NCBI GenBank assembly: GCA_965212505.1
Contig: OZ243123.1
Location: 2,542,001-2,606,000 of the forward strand
DNA: 64,000 bases
Reading direction: 5' to 3'
From: JAHEKO01 sp965212505
GTDB lineage: Bacteria > Acidobacteriota > Thermoanaerobaculia > Multivoradales > JAHEKO01
In this document: piece after piece, positions 17,785-26,454 of the stretch
How the letters are laid out: each line of letters begins with the position of its first letter
Numbering within the stretch: the stretch's first letter is position 1
Notes under the pieces: generated by a model
Databases searched by the model: none
Seen by the model: the letters and a program-made list of their open reading frames with translations, nothing else
Told to the model about the DNA's origin: nothing
Translations under genes and position numbers: made by a program

Positions 17785-19155
17785 CTCTGGTTCCGATTCA
17801 GACCCGGTCTCGTCGGCGGCTGCAACTCCCAAGAGAACCGCCAGCGTCCAGGAGTTGGCCGGTAGCGTCAGACCGAAGTCGAGCAGTTCGTGCAATCCGA
17901 CGGCGACGAAGGCTCCGAGCCCCGCAAGGGCGACCGCCGCCGCCTCCGGGTCGCCCGCGCGAAGCAGGCGGCGCCCGAGCCGGACACCGATCGCCACCGC
18001 TCCGACCATCAGGGCGAGGCTGGCAAACAGGCCGCCGGTCGCCAGCAGCTCGACCCAGTCGTTGTGGGCGTGCACCCAGCCGACACTGGCCACCGCCTCG
18101 CTCTCGACCATCGGAAAGGCGGCCTCGAACGTACCGAGGCCGGTGCCGAAGAACGGGAACCGTTGCCAAAGTTCGAGAGTGCCGCTCCAGACCTCGACCC
18201 GCGCGCTCGCGGTCACGCTATGGACCGAGGTTCCGAGTAGGCGTCCCAGACCCCGCTCGAGGCCGGTCCAGGCGACCAAGCCGAGCCCCACAACGAGCAT
18301 GACCAGGCCAACCGGCACCAGACGCCAGCGCCGGTGATAGGCGGCGAGTGCCAGCCCTTGGACGAAGGTCGCCAGAGCTGCAGCCGCGAGCGCGGCGCGG
18401 GAGCCAGTGAGGGCCAGACCGGCAAAGAGGAGCAGCCAACCGAGGACCGGCCCGATCCCGGCGGCCAGACGGACCTCGGGCCGTAGCCGCTCCCATCTCA
18501 CACGGCTCAGCCCCCACCAAGCGGCACCAAAGGCCAGCGCCAGCGCCATCTCGAGGTACGGGCCGAGGTGGGCTGGGTTGACGAAGGTGCCGCGCAGGCG
18601 GGTCGGGTCGCGGCCGACGTCGAGTCCCCAAACGGCAATGGATCCAGCCGCCAGGTGGCGCAAACCGTAGAGGAGTTGAAAGAGGGCCGCTGCGCCGATC
18701 GTGCCGAGAATCCACCGTCGATCGACCCGCGACCGCCCGAGTCGATTTGCGGCGACGAGGAGCAGCGCCAGTACCGCGATCGTGAGGGCAGTCGAGAGCG
18801 TGCGCTCGGGAGCCAGCGAGAGCGGTATCGACTCGAGCGGGGTACCACTCAGTGTCGACGCCTCGGTCGCCAATCGAAGGCGCTCGGGTGAGAGGCGTTC
18901 GAGCCACTCCGACGGCAGCGGCAGCGCCTGAACCAGCCCGATCGCGGCCACCGCGAAGAGCGCGGCCACCGGAATCGAAAGACCGCTCGGCCGGCTGCGC
19001 TGCCGATCGCTCCACATCGCCATCGCAAAGACGACGAGCGCGCCGGCTCGCGCGGCGAGCAGCGCAAGCGGCGTCACGCTCGCAAAGGGCAAGGGTACCC
19101 ACAAGAGAAGCGCGACGAGGACTGCCGTAGCCCAGCTCGGTCGGCCGATTGCCAT
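17776..19155 (-). CDS. O-antigen ligase/polymerase family membrane protein (Wzy_C-like)
   Basis: The 459-residue protein has about 10-12 membrane segments. Wzy_C-type signatures are LTGSRAALAAAALATF and a late loop with RVEVWSGTLELWQRFPFFGTG...WVHAHNDWVELLATGGL, where the HAHN motif is typical of O-antigen ligases and polymerases acting on the periplasmic face. ATG 19155 (MAIGRPSWATAV) is used because a longer in-frame start would overlap the wza gene and lacks a membrane-like N-terminus. It probably polymerises or transfers the undecaprenyl-linked glycan built by the plus-strand genes that begin at 19271. A second polymerase-like membrane protein lies at 30905, so the two may split polymerisation and ligation. 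Confidence 0.82.
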   Translation of the reverse strand: MAIGRPSWATAVLVALLLWVPLPFASVTPLALLAARAGALVVFAMAMWSDRQRSRPSGLSIPVAALFAVAAIGLVQALPLPSEWLERLSPERLRLATEASTLSGTPLESIPLSLAPERTLSTALTIAVLALLLVAANRLGRSRVDRRWILGTIGAAALFQLLYGLRHLAAGSIAVWGLDVGRDPTRLRGTFVNPAHLGPYLEMALALAFGAAWWGLSRVRWERLRPEVRLAAGIGPVLGWLLLFAGLALTGSRAALAAAALATFVQGLALAAYHRRWRLVPVGLVMLVVGLGLVAWTGLERGLGRLLGTSVHSVTASARVEVWSGTLELWQRFPFFGTGLGTFEAAFPMVESEAVASVGWVHAHNDWVELLATGGLFASLALMVGAVAIGVRLGRRLLRAGDPEAAAVALAGLGAFVAVGLHELLDFGLTLPANSWTLAVLLGVAAADETGSESEPESE

Positions 19156-19240
19156 GCGCGCGGTGAGCCTACCCCACCTCGAGGCGAGCAGCGCCCGCGT
19201 CGGCCGAAATCGCCCCGAGTGAACTGGCTCACAGAGACAC

Positions 19241-19254
19241 GCCGAAATTTCGGC
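19241..19254. promoter_or_regulatory. 14-bp perfect palindrome upstream of the export operon
   Basis: GCCGAAATTTCGGC lies in the 115-bp divergent region between the ligase gene and the wza-like gene, 16 nt before the GTG at 19271. Its position suggests an operator or part of a promoter for the polysaccharide operon. No regulator gene lies directly beside it, so the binding protein is unknown. Confidence 0.4.
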
Positions 19255-19270
19255 TACCTTTGTTCGCGAA

Positions 19271-20119
19271 GTGAAAGTGAAGCACGCTGCCAGTGCTGCT
19301 GCTCTAGGTCTCCTCGTACTTTTCGGGTCGACCGCGAGCGGACAGCCGTCCACCGGCTCCAACGCATATCGCATCGGGCCGAAGGATCTCCTCGAGATTC
19401 GCGTCTTCGAGGAGCCGACACTCAATGTCGACCGTCGCGTCGACGACGATGGGACCATCGATCTGCCGCTGATCGGGCGCTTCTCGGTCCGCGGTCTGAC
19501 CGAAGAACGAGCCGCCGGAATGATTCAGGAAGAGCTCGAGCGCGCGTACCTTCAGCGCGCATCGGTGAGCGTTCGCATCCGCGAATTCCGCTCCCAACCG
19601 ATCTCGGTCATCGGAGCCGTCAAGTCTCCCGGCAACCTCGAGCTTTCGGGCCGCTGGACCCTCCTCGAAGCGCTATCGGCTGCGGGAGGCCTGTCCGACA
19701 ACCACGGCAACGAGGTGCACGTCCTTCGCCGGGCCGACAACGGTCTTTCCGACCAGCTGACCGTCGACCTGAATGCACTGCTGGTGCGGGGCGATGCCCG
19801 CTACAACATCCCCATCTTCGCCGCCGACCTCATCAACGTGCCGACGGCGGCGAGCCTGAACATCTTCTGCCTCGGCGAGGTGGAGGCCCCCGGCGCGGTG
19901 GTCTTCCGCAGTACCGAGCGCCCGACACTCCTCGGCGTCATCGCCAAGGCGGGCGGTCTGACCGAGCGCGGCTCCTCGAAGATCCGCATTCGTCGTCAGG
20001 GGCCCGACGACGTCATCAGTGAGGTCGAGGTCAACTTCAAGCGAATTCTGAGCGGTAAGGACCCGGACGTCGTCATGCAAGACGGAGACGTTGTGGTCGT
20101 CAAGGAGACCTTCTTTTGA
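19271..20119 (+). CDS. wza: Polysaccharide export outer-membrane protein (Wza family)
   Basis: The 282-residue protein has a signal peptide (MKVKHAASAAALGLLVLFGSTASG) without a lipobox Cys. A Poly_export domain (about 32-110, YRIGPKDLLEIRVFEEP and GTIDLPLIGRFSVRGLT) and two SLBB domains (about 110-190 and 195-275, starting ISVIGAVKSPG and IFCLGEVEAPG) follow. It forms the periplasmic/outer-membrane exit channel for capsule or exopolysaccharide, working with the Wzc-like kinase whose TTG overlaps its stop codon. GTG 19271 is used; a second in-frame GTG lies two codons later. It is shorter than E. coli Wza and lacks its C-terminal outer-membrane helix domain, as is common outside enterobacteria. 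Confidence 0.9.
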   Translation: MKVKHAASAAALGLLVLFGSTASGQPSTGSNAYRIGPKDLLEIRVFEEPTLNVDRRVDDDGTIDLPLIGRFSVRGLTEERAAGMIQEELERAYLQRASVSVRIREFRSQPISVIGAVKSPGNLELSGRWTLLEALSAAGGLSDNHGNEVHVLRRADNGLSDQLTVDLNALLVRGDARYNIPIFAADLINVPTAASLNIFCLGEVEAPGAVVFRSTERPTLLGVIAKAGGLTERGSSKIRIRRQGPDDVISEVEVNFKRILSGKDPDVVMQDGDVVVVKETFF

Positions 20120-22392
20120 TCGACCCGTACGCGAGCACCGGCCCTTCCGGCTTCCAGAACGAGGCCGTCGACTGGCACCACTACGCCGGCGTGATCCGCC
20201 AGCGCTGGCGGCTGATCGGCGTCATCTGCCTGCTCACCCTCATCGCCGCCGGCGTCCTCTTCCTGATCACGCCGGAGAGCTATCGGGCGACGACCACGCT
20301 CCAGATCGAGCAGCGCAGCGGCATGGCCGCCACCGCCGACCCGAATCCGTGGCTCGAAGCATGGATCGGCATGAAGTACTACCCCACCCAGTACCGGCTT
20401 CTCGAGAGCCGTGGGCTGGCCGAGCGTGTCGTCCTCGATCTGGGCTTGATGGACGACTCGCGATTCAACGCGAACCCGCGCCAGCTGCTCGGCAGTAGCG
20501 GGGCCGACGCAGATCGTAGCGCCGCCGCCGATGAAGCGGTCCTCGCTCGACTCGCAAATCGCGTGACCGGGGGCCTCAGCATTCAGCCGATCAAGGACAC
20601 GGAGCTGGTCGAGCTCTCGTTCGTGGCCTCGAACGCCGAGATGGCCTCGAGGGTCGCCAACGGCATCGCCGACGCCTTCATCGACTGGGGTATTGAAACG
20701 CGATCGGCCTCCGTCGGCCGCGCATCGGACTTTCTGACCAAGCAGATCGACACGTTGAAGGCGGAGATCAACGAGAAAGAACAGCAGCTCCAGAGCTACG
20801 GCCGCTCGACCGACATCCTGAACCTGGATCCCAAGTCGAACACGACCCTGCAGCAGCTCGACCGCCTCAACGAGGACTACGTCGCCGCCCTCGGCGACCG
20901 CCTCGAGAAGGAGGCACGTCGCAACGAGATTCGACAGTCACCCGCCGACTCGCTCGCCAACCGCGCCTCCGACGGCCTGATCAGCGAACTGCAGCGCGAG
21001 CAGCTGCGCCTCGAGTCCGACTACGAGACTCGCCTGCGTACCTACAAGCCGGAGTGGCCGGACATGGTCGACCTGAAGGCGCGCATCGACGAAGGCCGAA
21101 CGCACCTCGACGGCTTGATCGCAGAGCAGGCGCGCGAGGTACTCGATGTGGCGGACGCCCAGTACCAGACGGCCCGTCGCCGCGAGCAGAAACTCGCCGA
21201 CGAAATCGCGCGCGTCAAGTCGCGGGTGATGGACCGCAACGCTTCGGCGGTCGAATTCCGGAACTTGGAGATGGAGATCCAGAACCGGCGCCAGCTGCTC
21301 GACGAGATGCTGCGCCGCCTTTCCGAGGCCGGAGTTCGTGCGCGTTTGCAGACCGAGCGAGAAACGAACGTCCGCGTGATCGATCGTGCGCTCACGCCGC
21401 GAAGTCCGTTCCGGCCGTCATTGGCCCGCAACCTGATCGCCGGCCTGCTCGGCGGGCTGGCTCTTGGCGTGGGGCTCGTACTGGCACTCCAACTGATGGA
21501 CCGCACCGTCAAGGCACCCAGCGAGATTCAACAGCGCCTCGGACTCCCCGTGCTCTCGGCGGTGCCGGACCTGGACCACCAGCCGAGCGCATCGCGCTAC
21601 GGCTACTACCAGCCCCGCCAGCGATCCGAGGTGGGAGCCGACGGCAAACGTGTCGCGCGTCTGGCTCCGGCCGAGGCGCCGACTCAGGTAGAGCTCCTGC
21701 CGGAGAAGAGCCCGAGCTCGGCCGTCTCCGAGGCCTACCGAGCTCTCCGAACGGCGCTCCTCCTTTCGAGCGCAGAGGAGCTCAACGTCATCTCGGTGAC
21801 GTCGCCCGAATCCGGTGACGGCAAGACCGCAACCGCCGTCAATCTAGCTGTGGTGATGGCTCAACTCGGCCGTCGCACTCTCCTGGTCGACGGCGACCTG
21901 CGCCGTCCTCGCCTGCACAAGATCTTCGAGCGCGAGAACTCGACCGGGCTCGTGCACGCCCTCGCGGGCGGCGCCGACCCGACATCGCTCTACCTCACCA
22001 CGGGGCTCGAGAACCTCTCCCTGTGCCCATCTGGGCCGCACCCGCCGAACCCTTCCGAGCTTCTGGCCTCGGAGCGCATGGCAGAGTTCCTGACCCGTGC
22101 CGCGCGCGAGTTCGACACCGTCGTCGTCGACACACCGCCGGCCTTGGTGGTGACGGACGCCGTGGTGATCGGTTCTCTCTGTGACGGCATGGTGTTGTGC
22201 GTGCGCGCGAACAAGACGCGCCGCGAAGATGCCGAAGACTGTGTCGAGCGCCTTCGCCAGGGTGACATCCGACTCCTGGGCGCGGTACTCAATCGCTACC
22301 GCCCGATGGCGGGAGACGCCTACAGCCGACGCTACTACTCCTACGAGGCGTACAACGAGACGCCCTCGGCAGCCGGAGGATCCGCAGCGTGA
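20116..22392 (+). CDS. wzc: Wzc-type chain-length regulator and BY-type tyrosine kinase
   Basis: The 758-residue protein has an N-terminal Wzz domain with a first membrane helix (WRLIGVICLLTLIAAGVLFLI, about 32-52), a long periplasmic coiled coil (about 190-420), and a second helix (LIAGLLGGLALGVGLVLALQL). The cytoplasmic kinase domain has Walker A SPESGDGKTAT (about 563-573), Walker A' LLVDGDLRRPR (about 590-600) and Walker B TVVVDTPPA (about 668-676). The C-terminus is Tyr-rich (YSRRYYSYEAY), the usual autophosphorylation cluster. It controls polymer length and export together with the Wza-like protein. The TTG start overlaps the upstream stop. No Wzb-type phosphatase gene is visible in the window. 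Confidence 0.9.
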   Translation: MIDPYASTGPSGFQNEAVDWHHYAGVIRQRWRLIGVICLLTLIAAGVLFLITPESYRATTTLQIEQRSGMAATADPNPWLEAWIGMKYYPTQYRLLESRGLAERVVLDLGLMDDSRFNANPRQLLGSSGADADRSAAADEAVLARLANRVTGGLSIQPIKDTELVELSFVASNAEMASRVANGIADAFIDWGIETRSASVGRASDFLTKQIDTLKAEINEKEQQLQSYGRSTDILNLDPKSNTTLQQLDRLNEDYVAALGDRLEKEARRNEIRQSPADSLANRASDGLISELQREQLRLESDYETRLRTYKPEWPDMVDLKARIDEGRTHLDGLIAEQAREVLDVADAQYQTARRREQKLADEIARVKSRVMDRNASAVEFRNLEMEIQNRRQLLDEMLRRLSEAGVRARLQTERETNVRVIDRALTPRSPFRPSLARNLIAGLLGGLALGVGLVLALQLMDRTVKAPSEIQQRLGLPVLSAVPDLDHQPSASRYGYYQPRQRSEVGADGKRVARLAPAEAPTQVELLPEKSPSSAVSEAYRALRTALLLSSAEELNVISVTSPESGDGKTATAVNLAVVMAQLGRRTLLVDGDLRRPRLHKIFERENSTGLVHALAGGADPTSLYLTTGLENLSLCPSGPHPPNPSELLASERMAEFLTRAAREFDTVVVDTPPALVVTDAVVIGSLCDGMVLCVRANKTRREDAEDCVERLRQGDIRLLGAVLNRYRPMAGDAYSRRYYSYEAYNETPSAAGGSAA

Positions 22393-23279
22393 CGATGAAA
22401 TCGAGGACATTCACGATCGCCGGAGCGATGGTTCTGGCCCTGTGCCTGGCGATGCCCCTGACGGCAACCGGACAGCAGGTCGACCCGTTCTATCAACAGC
22501 GTCTCGACGACGGTCTGCGCGCCCAGCGTCAAGGCGATCCTGCGCGGGCGGCTCAGGAGATCCAACTCGCGGCGTTCGGGCTGCTCGACCATCCGGACCG
22601 GCTTGCGAAAGCTCTGTCGCATCTCGCCGTCCTCCAGAATGAGCTCAACGACCTGCAGGACCTCGAGAGCACCTACCGTCGTCTGCTCGACCTCGAGGCG
22701 CGCTTCGGCGCGTACTCGAAGGCGCGGCTGTCCGACGAGGTTCGAGTGGTTCTCGACACCATTGGCGACACCCTCCCTGCCCAGCAGGGAGCTGAGCGAC
22801 TCCCGTCGGTGGCGATCGCCATCGCCACCGGGGGCAGCGCGCCGACTCCTGCGCCAAGCGCCTCGACACCAGCGCCCGGGGAGACCGTGTCGCCGCCGAG
22901 CGCCGAGGAGCTGGACACCTTCTACCGACTCGACAGTCTGACCCGGGCGGACGCTTCGACGCGCAGCCTGCGCGAGGGATTCTCCATGGCGGAGACGCTG
23001 GCCGATCGACATCCCGACTGGGCCGAGCTTCAGCGGGTCGCGGGGCTGCTCGCCTCGCGGAGCGGCTCCTACGCCGAGGCGGTGCGGTTCTACGACCGAG
23101 CGGGAGACGCCGGCGAGCAACGCCCCGAGGACCTCTTCTACCAGTCGATCGCTCTCTACGAGACCGACCGCACAGAACAGGCGGCGACACTGCTGCGCCG
23201 CGCCCTACCGGCCCTTCAGCCGAACCCCGAAGTTCAGCGCTACGTGCGCCGCATCCTCCGCCAGGAGGAGGCGGGATGA
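22389..23279 (+). CDS. Exported TPR-like protein of the polysaccharide operon
   Basis: The 296-residue protein has a signal peptide (AGAMVLALCLAMPLTATG). Two helical repeat regions follow, separated by a Pro/Ala/Ser linker (about 140-170). The second has a TPR-like pattern (LLASRSGSYAEAVRFYDRAGD and FYQSIALYETDRTEQAATLLRRAL). GTG 22389 overlaps the kinase stop codon; ATG 22395 is an alternative start two codons on. Exported TPR proteins in such operons often scaffold the periplasmic assembly. No specific family is recognised. Confidence 0.6.
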   Translation: MTMKSRTFTIAGAMVLALCLAMPLTATGQQVDPFYQQRLDDGLRAQRQGDPARAAQEIQLAAFGLLDHPDRLAKALSHLAVLQNELNDLQDLESTYRRLLDLEARFGAYSKARLSDEVRVVLDTIGDTLPAQQGAERLPSVAIAIATGGSAPTPAPSASTPAPGETVSPPSAEELDTFYRLDSLTRADASTRSLREGFSMAETLADRHPDWAELQRVAGLLASRSGSYAEAVRFYDRAGDAGEQRPEDLFYQSIALYETDRTEQAATLLRRALPALQPNPEVQRYVRRILRQEEAG

Positions 23280-23369
23280 CGTACACGCGACTGCGGACTA
23301 TTCAATTGACCATGGAAACGCACCGTGCGTAACGTGAACGCCGGAGCCACCATGGAGGAAACACGTCTC

Positions 23370-24137
23370 ATGAAGCCGTCCACTCTACTGATGTTGTCGT
23401 TGCTGGTTGGTCCCCTCGCGGCGTCCGCCCAGACGCCCAGGATCGACGTCGAGGAACTCGCCTGTCTGCCGAACGAGGGGAACGCCGTCGTCGCGACGAC
23501 GGTTTCGCCGGAAGCACGGGGCGGCAGCGTCCGCCTCTACTTCCGTCGGTTGAACCCCGAAGGCGACTTCTACTACAACGAGTTCCACGCCGCCGGCAGC
23601 GGCGAGTACTGGACGGTCTTCCCAAAACCCGAAGATCGCGAGCAGACCGAGCTCGACGACGAGTGGTGGGAAGAGCTCCGCGAGCGCGATTGGATGCAAG
23701 ACAACGATCGCGAATGGCTCGAGGACCTGCTCGATGAGCAGGAACACGAGTTCGCGGAGTACTACATCGCGGTACACGACAGCGCCGGTGAGCGCGTCAC
23801 CCGGTCGAAGATGCGACTGGTCGAGGTGCGCGACGCCGACAATTGCGATGACGAAGAGCTCGACGAGTTCGAGCAAGGCTGGTCCGAGAACCTGACCGTC
23901 GGGGAAACCCGTGAGGAGCAGTATGGCGAGCGTGTCTACCACTGGCTCTGCGACGGCATCGTCACGCGCATCGACAACCGGGATGTCATCCGGGCCGACG
24001 AGTTCTGCAGGGCGTGCGTGGTGGCACTCCTACCACGTTGGTTGGCGCCGGCGGCCGGTATCGCCGCTGGCACGACCATCGTCAGCGAGATCGTCGACTC
24101 TGAGGACGATCCCCCAGCCAGTCCCACCCGGCCCTGA
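23370..24137 (+). CDS. Exported acidic protein of unknown function
   Basis: With ATG 23370 the product has 255 residues and a clean signal peptide (MKPSTLLMLSLLVGPLAASA), with GGAGG about 11 nt upstream. ATG 23352 and GTG 23325 are in-frame alternatives. The mature part is very acidic, with runs of Asp/Glu/Trp (ELDDEWWEELRERDW), and contains an apparent beta domain (GGSVRLYFRRLNPEGDFYYNEFH). A Cys pair (EFCRACVVALLP) precedes a hydrophobic segment (LAPAAGIAAGTTIVSEIV) near the C-terminus that could anchor it. I recognise no family. Its place between export and flippase genes suggests a part in the cell-envelope polysaccharide system. Confidence 0.5.
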   Translation: MKPSTLLMLSLLVGPLAASAQTPRIDVEELACLPNEGNAVVATTVSPEARGGSVRLYFRRLNPEGDFYYNEFHAAGSGEYWTVFPKPEDREQTELDDEWWEELRERDWMQDNDREWLEDLLDEQEHEFAEYYIAVHDSAGERVTRSKMRLVEVRDADNCDDEELDEFEQGWSENLTVGETREEQYGERVYHWLCDGIVTRIDNRDVIRADEFCRACVVALLPRWLAPAAGIAAGTTIVSEIVDSEDDPPASPTRP

Positions 24138-24178
24138 CCCACTCGCCGCAGTCGCTGCTCTCCAGGTCGGCCGCCGGA

Positions 24179-25582
24179 GTGCTGTGGCTCGGTGGCGGCC
24201 AGGTGACCAGCCTGGTTCTACAGATCGCCCTGCGCTTGGCGCTGGCGCGTCTGCTGGCGCCCAGCCATTTTGGCCTGGTGGCGATGGCGGTGGTCTTCAC
24301 GACCTTCTGTTCCCAGCTCGCCGACCTCGGCCTCGGACCGGCGCTGGTGCAGCGCAAGGACCTCACCGAGCTGCACAAGTCGACCGCCTTCTGGGCGGCC
24401 GGCGCCATCGCACTCGTGCTGACCGCACTCTTTCTCGCCGGTGCGCCGTGGATCGGCAGGTTCTACGGAACCTCCGATCTGGTTCCGATCGTTCGAGCGC
24501 TCTCGCTGAGCCTCCTCTTGGGGTTCCCGGAGAGCATCTACCGCTACCTCTACGAACGCCGGCTGTCGTTTCGAATCATCGGACTGCGTCGTCTGATCGG
24601 AGTCTCGATCGGCGGCGCCGTCGGCATCTCGCTCGCCTTGGCGGGAGCGGGCGTCTGGGCCCTCGTGGCCGAGCAGCTGGTGCGCAGCGCCGCGGGTTCG
24701 TTGCTCTACGCGGCGCGCGCCGATTGGCGCCCGAGCCTGACGGCCTCCTGGGCCGCGCTGGCCGAGATGTGGAGCTACAGCCGCTCGATCGTCGGTCAAC
24801 GACTGGTCAACTTCCTGAATCGCAACCTCGACAACCTCTTGATCGGTCGATTCCTGGGGCCGGCGGCACTCGGCTTCTACGGCATCGCCTACCAGGGCGT
24901 CCTGCTGCCACTTCAGCAGGTCGCGCGACCGATCGCCAGCGTCGGCTTTCCCGCCTTCGCCTCGATCCAAAACGATCGGGCGCGCTGCCGGCGGGTCTAT
25001 CTGTCGGCTCTGCGAGTCTCGTTGCTGGTGGCAACGCCGCTACCGTTGCTCGCCATCTTCCTGAGCCCCACCGCCATCCCGCTCCTGCTCGGCGACAAAT
25101 GGCTGCCGGCAGTGGTGCCGTTCCAGATCCTCTCGGCCGTGGCGCTCATCCAGGTGGGCATGAGCCTCTCACCACCGCTTTTCAACGCTCTGGGGCGGGC
25201 CGATCTGAGCTTCAAGTGGACCCTCATCGCGCTGGTCGCGAACTCACTCGGTATCGTCATCGGGCTCCGGTGGGGCATCGCGGGTGTCGCCTGGGGTTAC
25301 CTCGCCGCGGTCGCCACAACCTGTCCCATTCAGTTCGCCATGGCCGGCCGTCTGATCGGGCTGCCCATCGGAGAGCTCCTCGGGGTCTTCGCCCGCATGG
25401 CTGCGTCGATCCTCGCGGCGTCGATCGCGCCGACCGTCCTCCTCCGCCTCACCGACCTGGCACCGCTCCCACACCTGGCACTGGGAGCGGCTCTGGTCCT
25501 TCTCGGCTTCGCTCTGTTCACGCGGCTACTCGCCGCAGGCTCGTGGGCGCTCCTACGTCGGTCGACGGAGTCAGTCGTCTGA
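24179..25582 (+). CDS. Polysaccharide flippase (Wzx/MATE-like, MVF superfamily)
   Basis: The 467-residue protein has 12-14 predicted membrane segments. The opening VLWLGGGQVTSLVLQIALRLALARLLAPSHFGLVAMA is typical of Wzx-type lipopolysaccharide biosynthesis proteins. Further family-like stretches are LNRNLDNLLIGRFLGPAALGFYGIAYQ and GDKWLPAVVPFQILS. It should move the undecaprenyl-linked repeat unit across the inner membrane for Wzy-type polymerisation. GTG 24179 is used but looks slightly late; a CTG at 24155 would add eight residues. Its last 12 nt overlap the convergent methyltransferase gene. Confidence 0.87.
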   Translation: MLWLGGGQVTSLVLQIALRLALARLLAPSHFGLVAMAVVFTTFCSQLADLGLGPALVQRKDLTELHKSTAFWAAGAIALVLTALFLAGAPWIGRFYGTSDLVPIVRALSLSLLLGFPESIYRYLYERRLSFRIIGLRRLIGVSIGGAVGISLALAGAGVWALVAEQLVRSAAGSLLYAARADWRPSLTASWAALAEMWSYSRSIVGQRLVNFLNRNLDNLLIGRFLGPAALGFYGIAYQGVLLPLQQVARPIASVGFPAFASIQNDRARCRRVYLSALRVSLLVATPLPLLAIFLSPTAIPLLLGDKWLPAVVPFQILSAVALIQVGMSLSPPLFNALGRADLSFKWTLIALVANSLGIVIGLRWGIAGVAWGYLAAVATTCPIQFAMAGRLIGLPIGELLGVFARMAASILAASIAPTVLLRLTDLAPLPHLALGAALVLLGFALFTRLLAAGSWALLRRSTESVV

Positions 25583-26410
25583 ACGCTTCAGGACCAGGAG
25601 ACGGATGTGACCACTAAACCGACGCAGCACGAAATCGAGCGCCGCTCGAACCAGCCGGACCGGCCGGGCCTTGGCGGAGAGTCGACGGTTCAACCAGCGT
25701 CCGACCGCACCCAACTCCTCGCACATGCCGCTGACACCCAGAGCCGGAGCCGCGTGCACCAGCTCGAAGCCGACCCCTTCGAAGTCTCTCGTGACGTCAC
25801 CGCTCGAAAGTGCAAACTGGTAGAAGCGAGCGAGCAGTTCGTCGGAGCTCTGCCAGCGCGGATAGAGGCCAAGGGCCGCTTTGAGCCGTCGCAAACCGCT
25901 GAAGACCGGGAAGGTCAGGAACAGGAAGCCACCCGGGCGGATGACACGGACCATCTCGTCTCGAATCCCCTGGTAGCCGTCGAAGAAGTGCTCGATCACA
26001 CCGAGCGACCAGTAGCCGTCAACCGAAGCTGTCGGCAGGGGCAACCGGGTGACGTCGCCGGCGAGCGGACCGACCTGCGGCACCTCCGCAACGACCCGCG
26101 CCAAGGTGCGCTGCGCGTAATCGAGGGCCAGGGTTCGGTAGCCGAGCAGGTGGAGGTGCCAGCTATCGACGGCCAGACCGCAGCCGCCCTCGAGCACGAC
26201 GCTCCCCGAATCGAGCCAACGAGTCGTCTCTCGCACGACCAGGCTGCGCCGGTTCGGAGTCTCGCCGTAGACGACGGCGCCGAGATCGCTCCAGCGGTCG
26301 TCCCAGAACTCAGCGTCCGCCGAGGCGCCAACGTAGACGAGACGCTTTCCTCGCCGGTCGAAGTACTTTCGGAAACCGGCGCGGCGTTCAGCGTAGCTCA
26401 TCGTCGCCAT
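25571..26410 (-). CDS. Class I SAM-dependent methyltransferase
   Basis: The 279-residue protein carries the Methyltransf_11 signature: SAM-binding motif I VVLEGGCGLAVDSWHL, acidic motif II LALDY, then GDVTRLPLPTASVDGYWSLGVIEHF and VRVIRPGGFLFLTFPVF. It is the only minus-strand gene between the flippase and the glycosyltransferases, so it may be separately controlled. Methyltransferases in such loci usually cap or decorate sugars or the lipid-linked intermediate. The substrate cannot be told from sequence. ATG 26401 (MSYAERR) is an equally good start. Confidence 0.8.
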   Translation of the reverse strand: MATMSYAERRAGFRKYFDRRGKRLVYVGASADAEFWDDRWSDLGAVVYGETPNRRSLVVRETTRWLDSGSVVLEGGCGLAVDSWHLHLLGYRTLALDYAQRTLARVVAEVPQVGPLAGDVTRLPLPTASVDGYWSLGVIEHFFDGYQGIRDEMVRVIRPGGFLFLTFPVFSGLRRLKAALGLYPRWQSSDELLARFYQFALSSGDVTRDFEGVGFELVHAAPALGVSGMCEELGAVGRWLNRRLSAKARPVRLVRAALDFVLRRFSGHIRLLVLKRSDD

Positions 26411-26454
26411 TCTCTCGTTCTCAGACTCGATGTCCAGCCTCGCCGGAGGATCGC

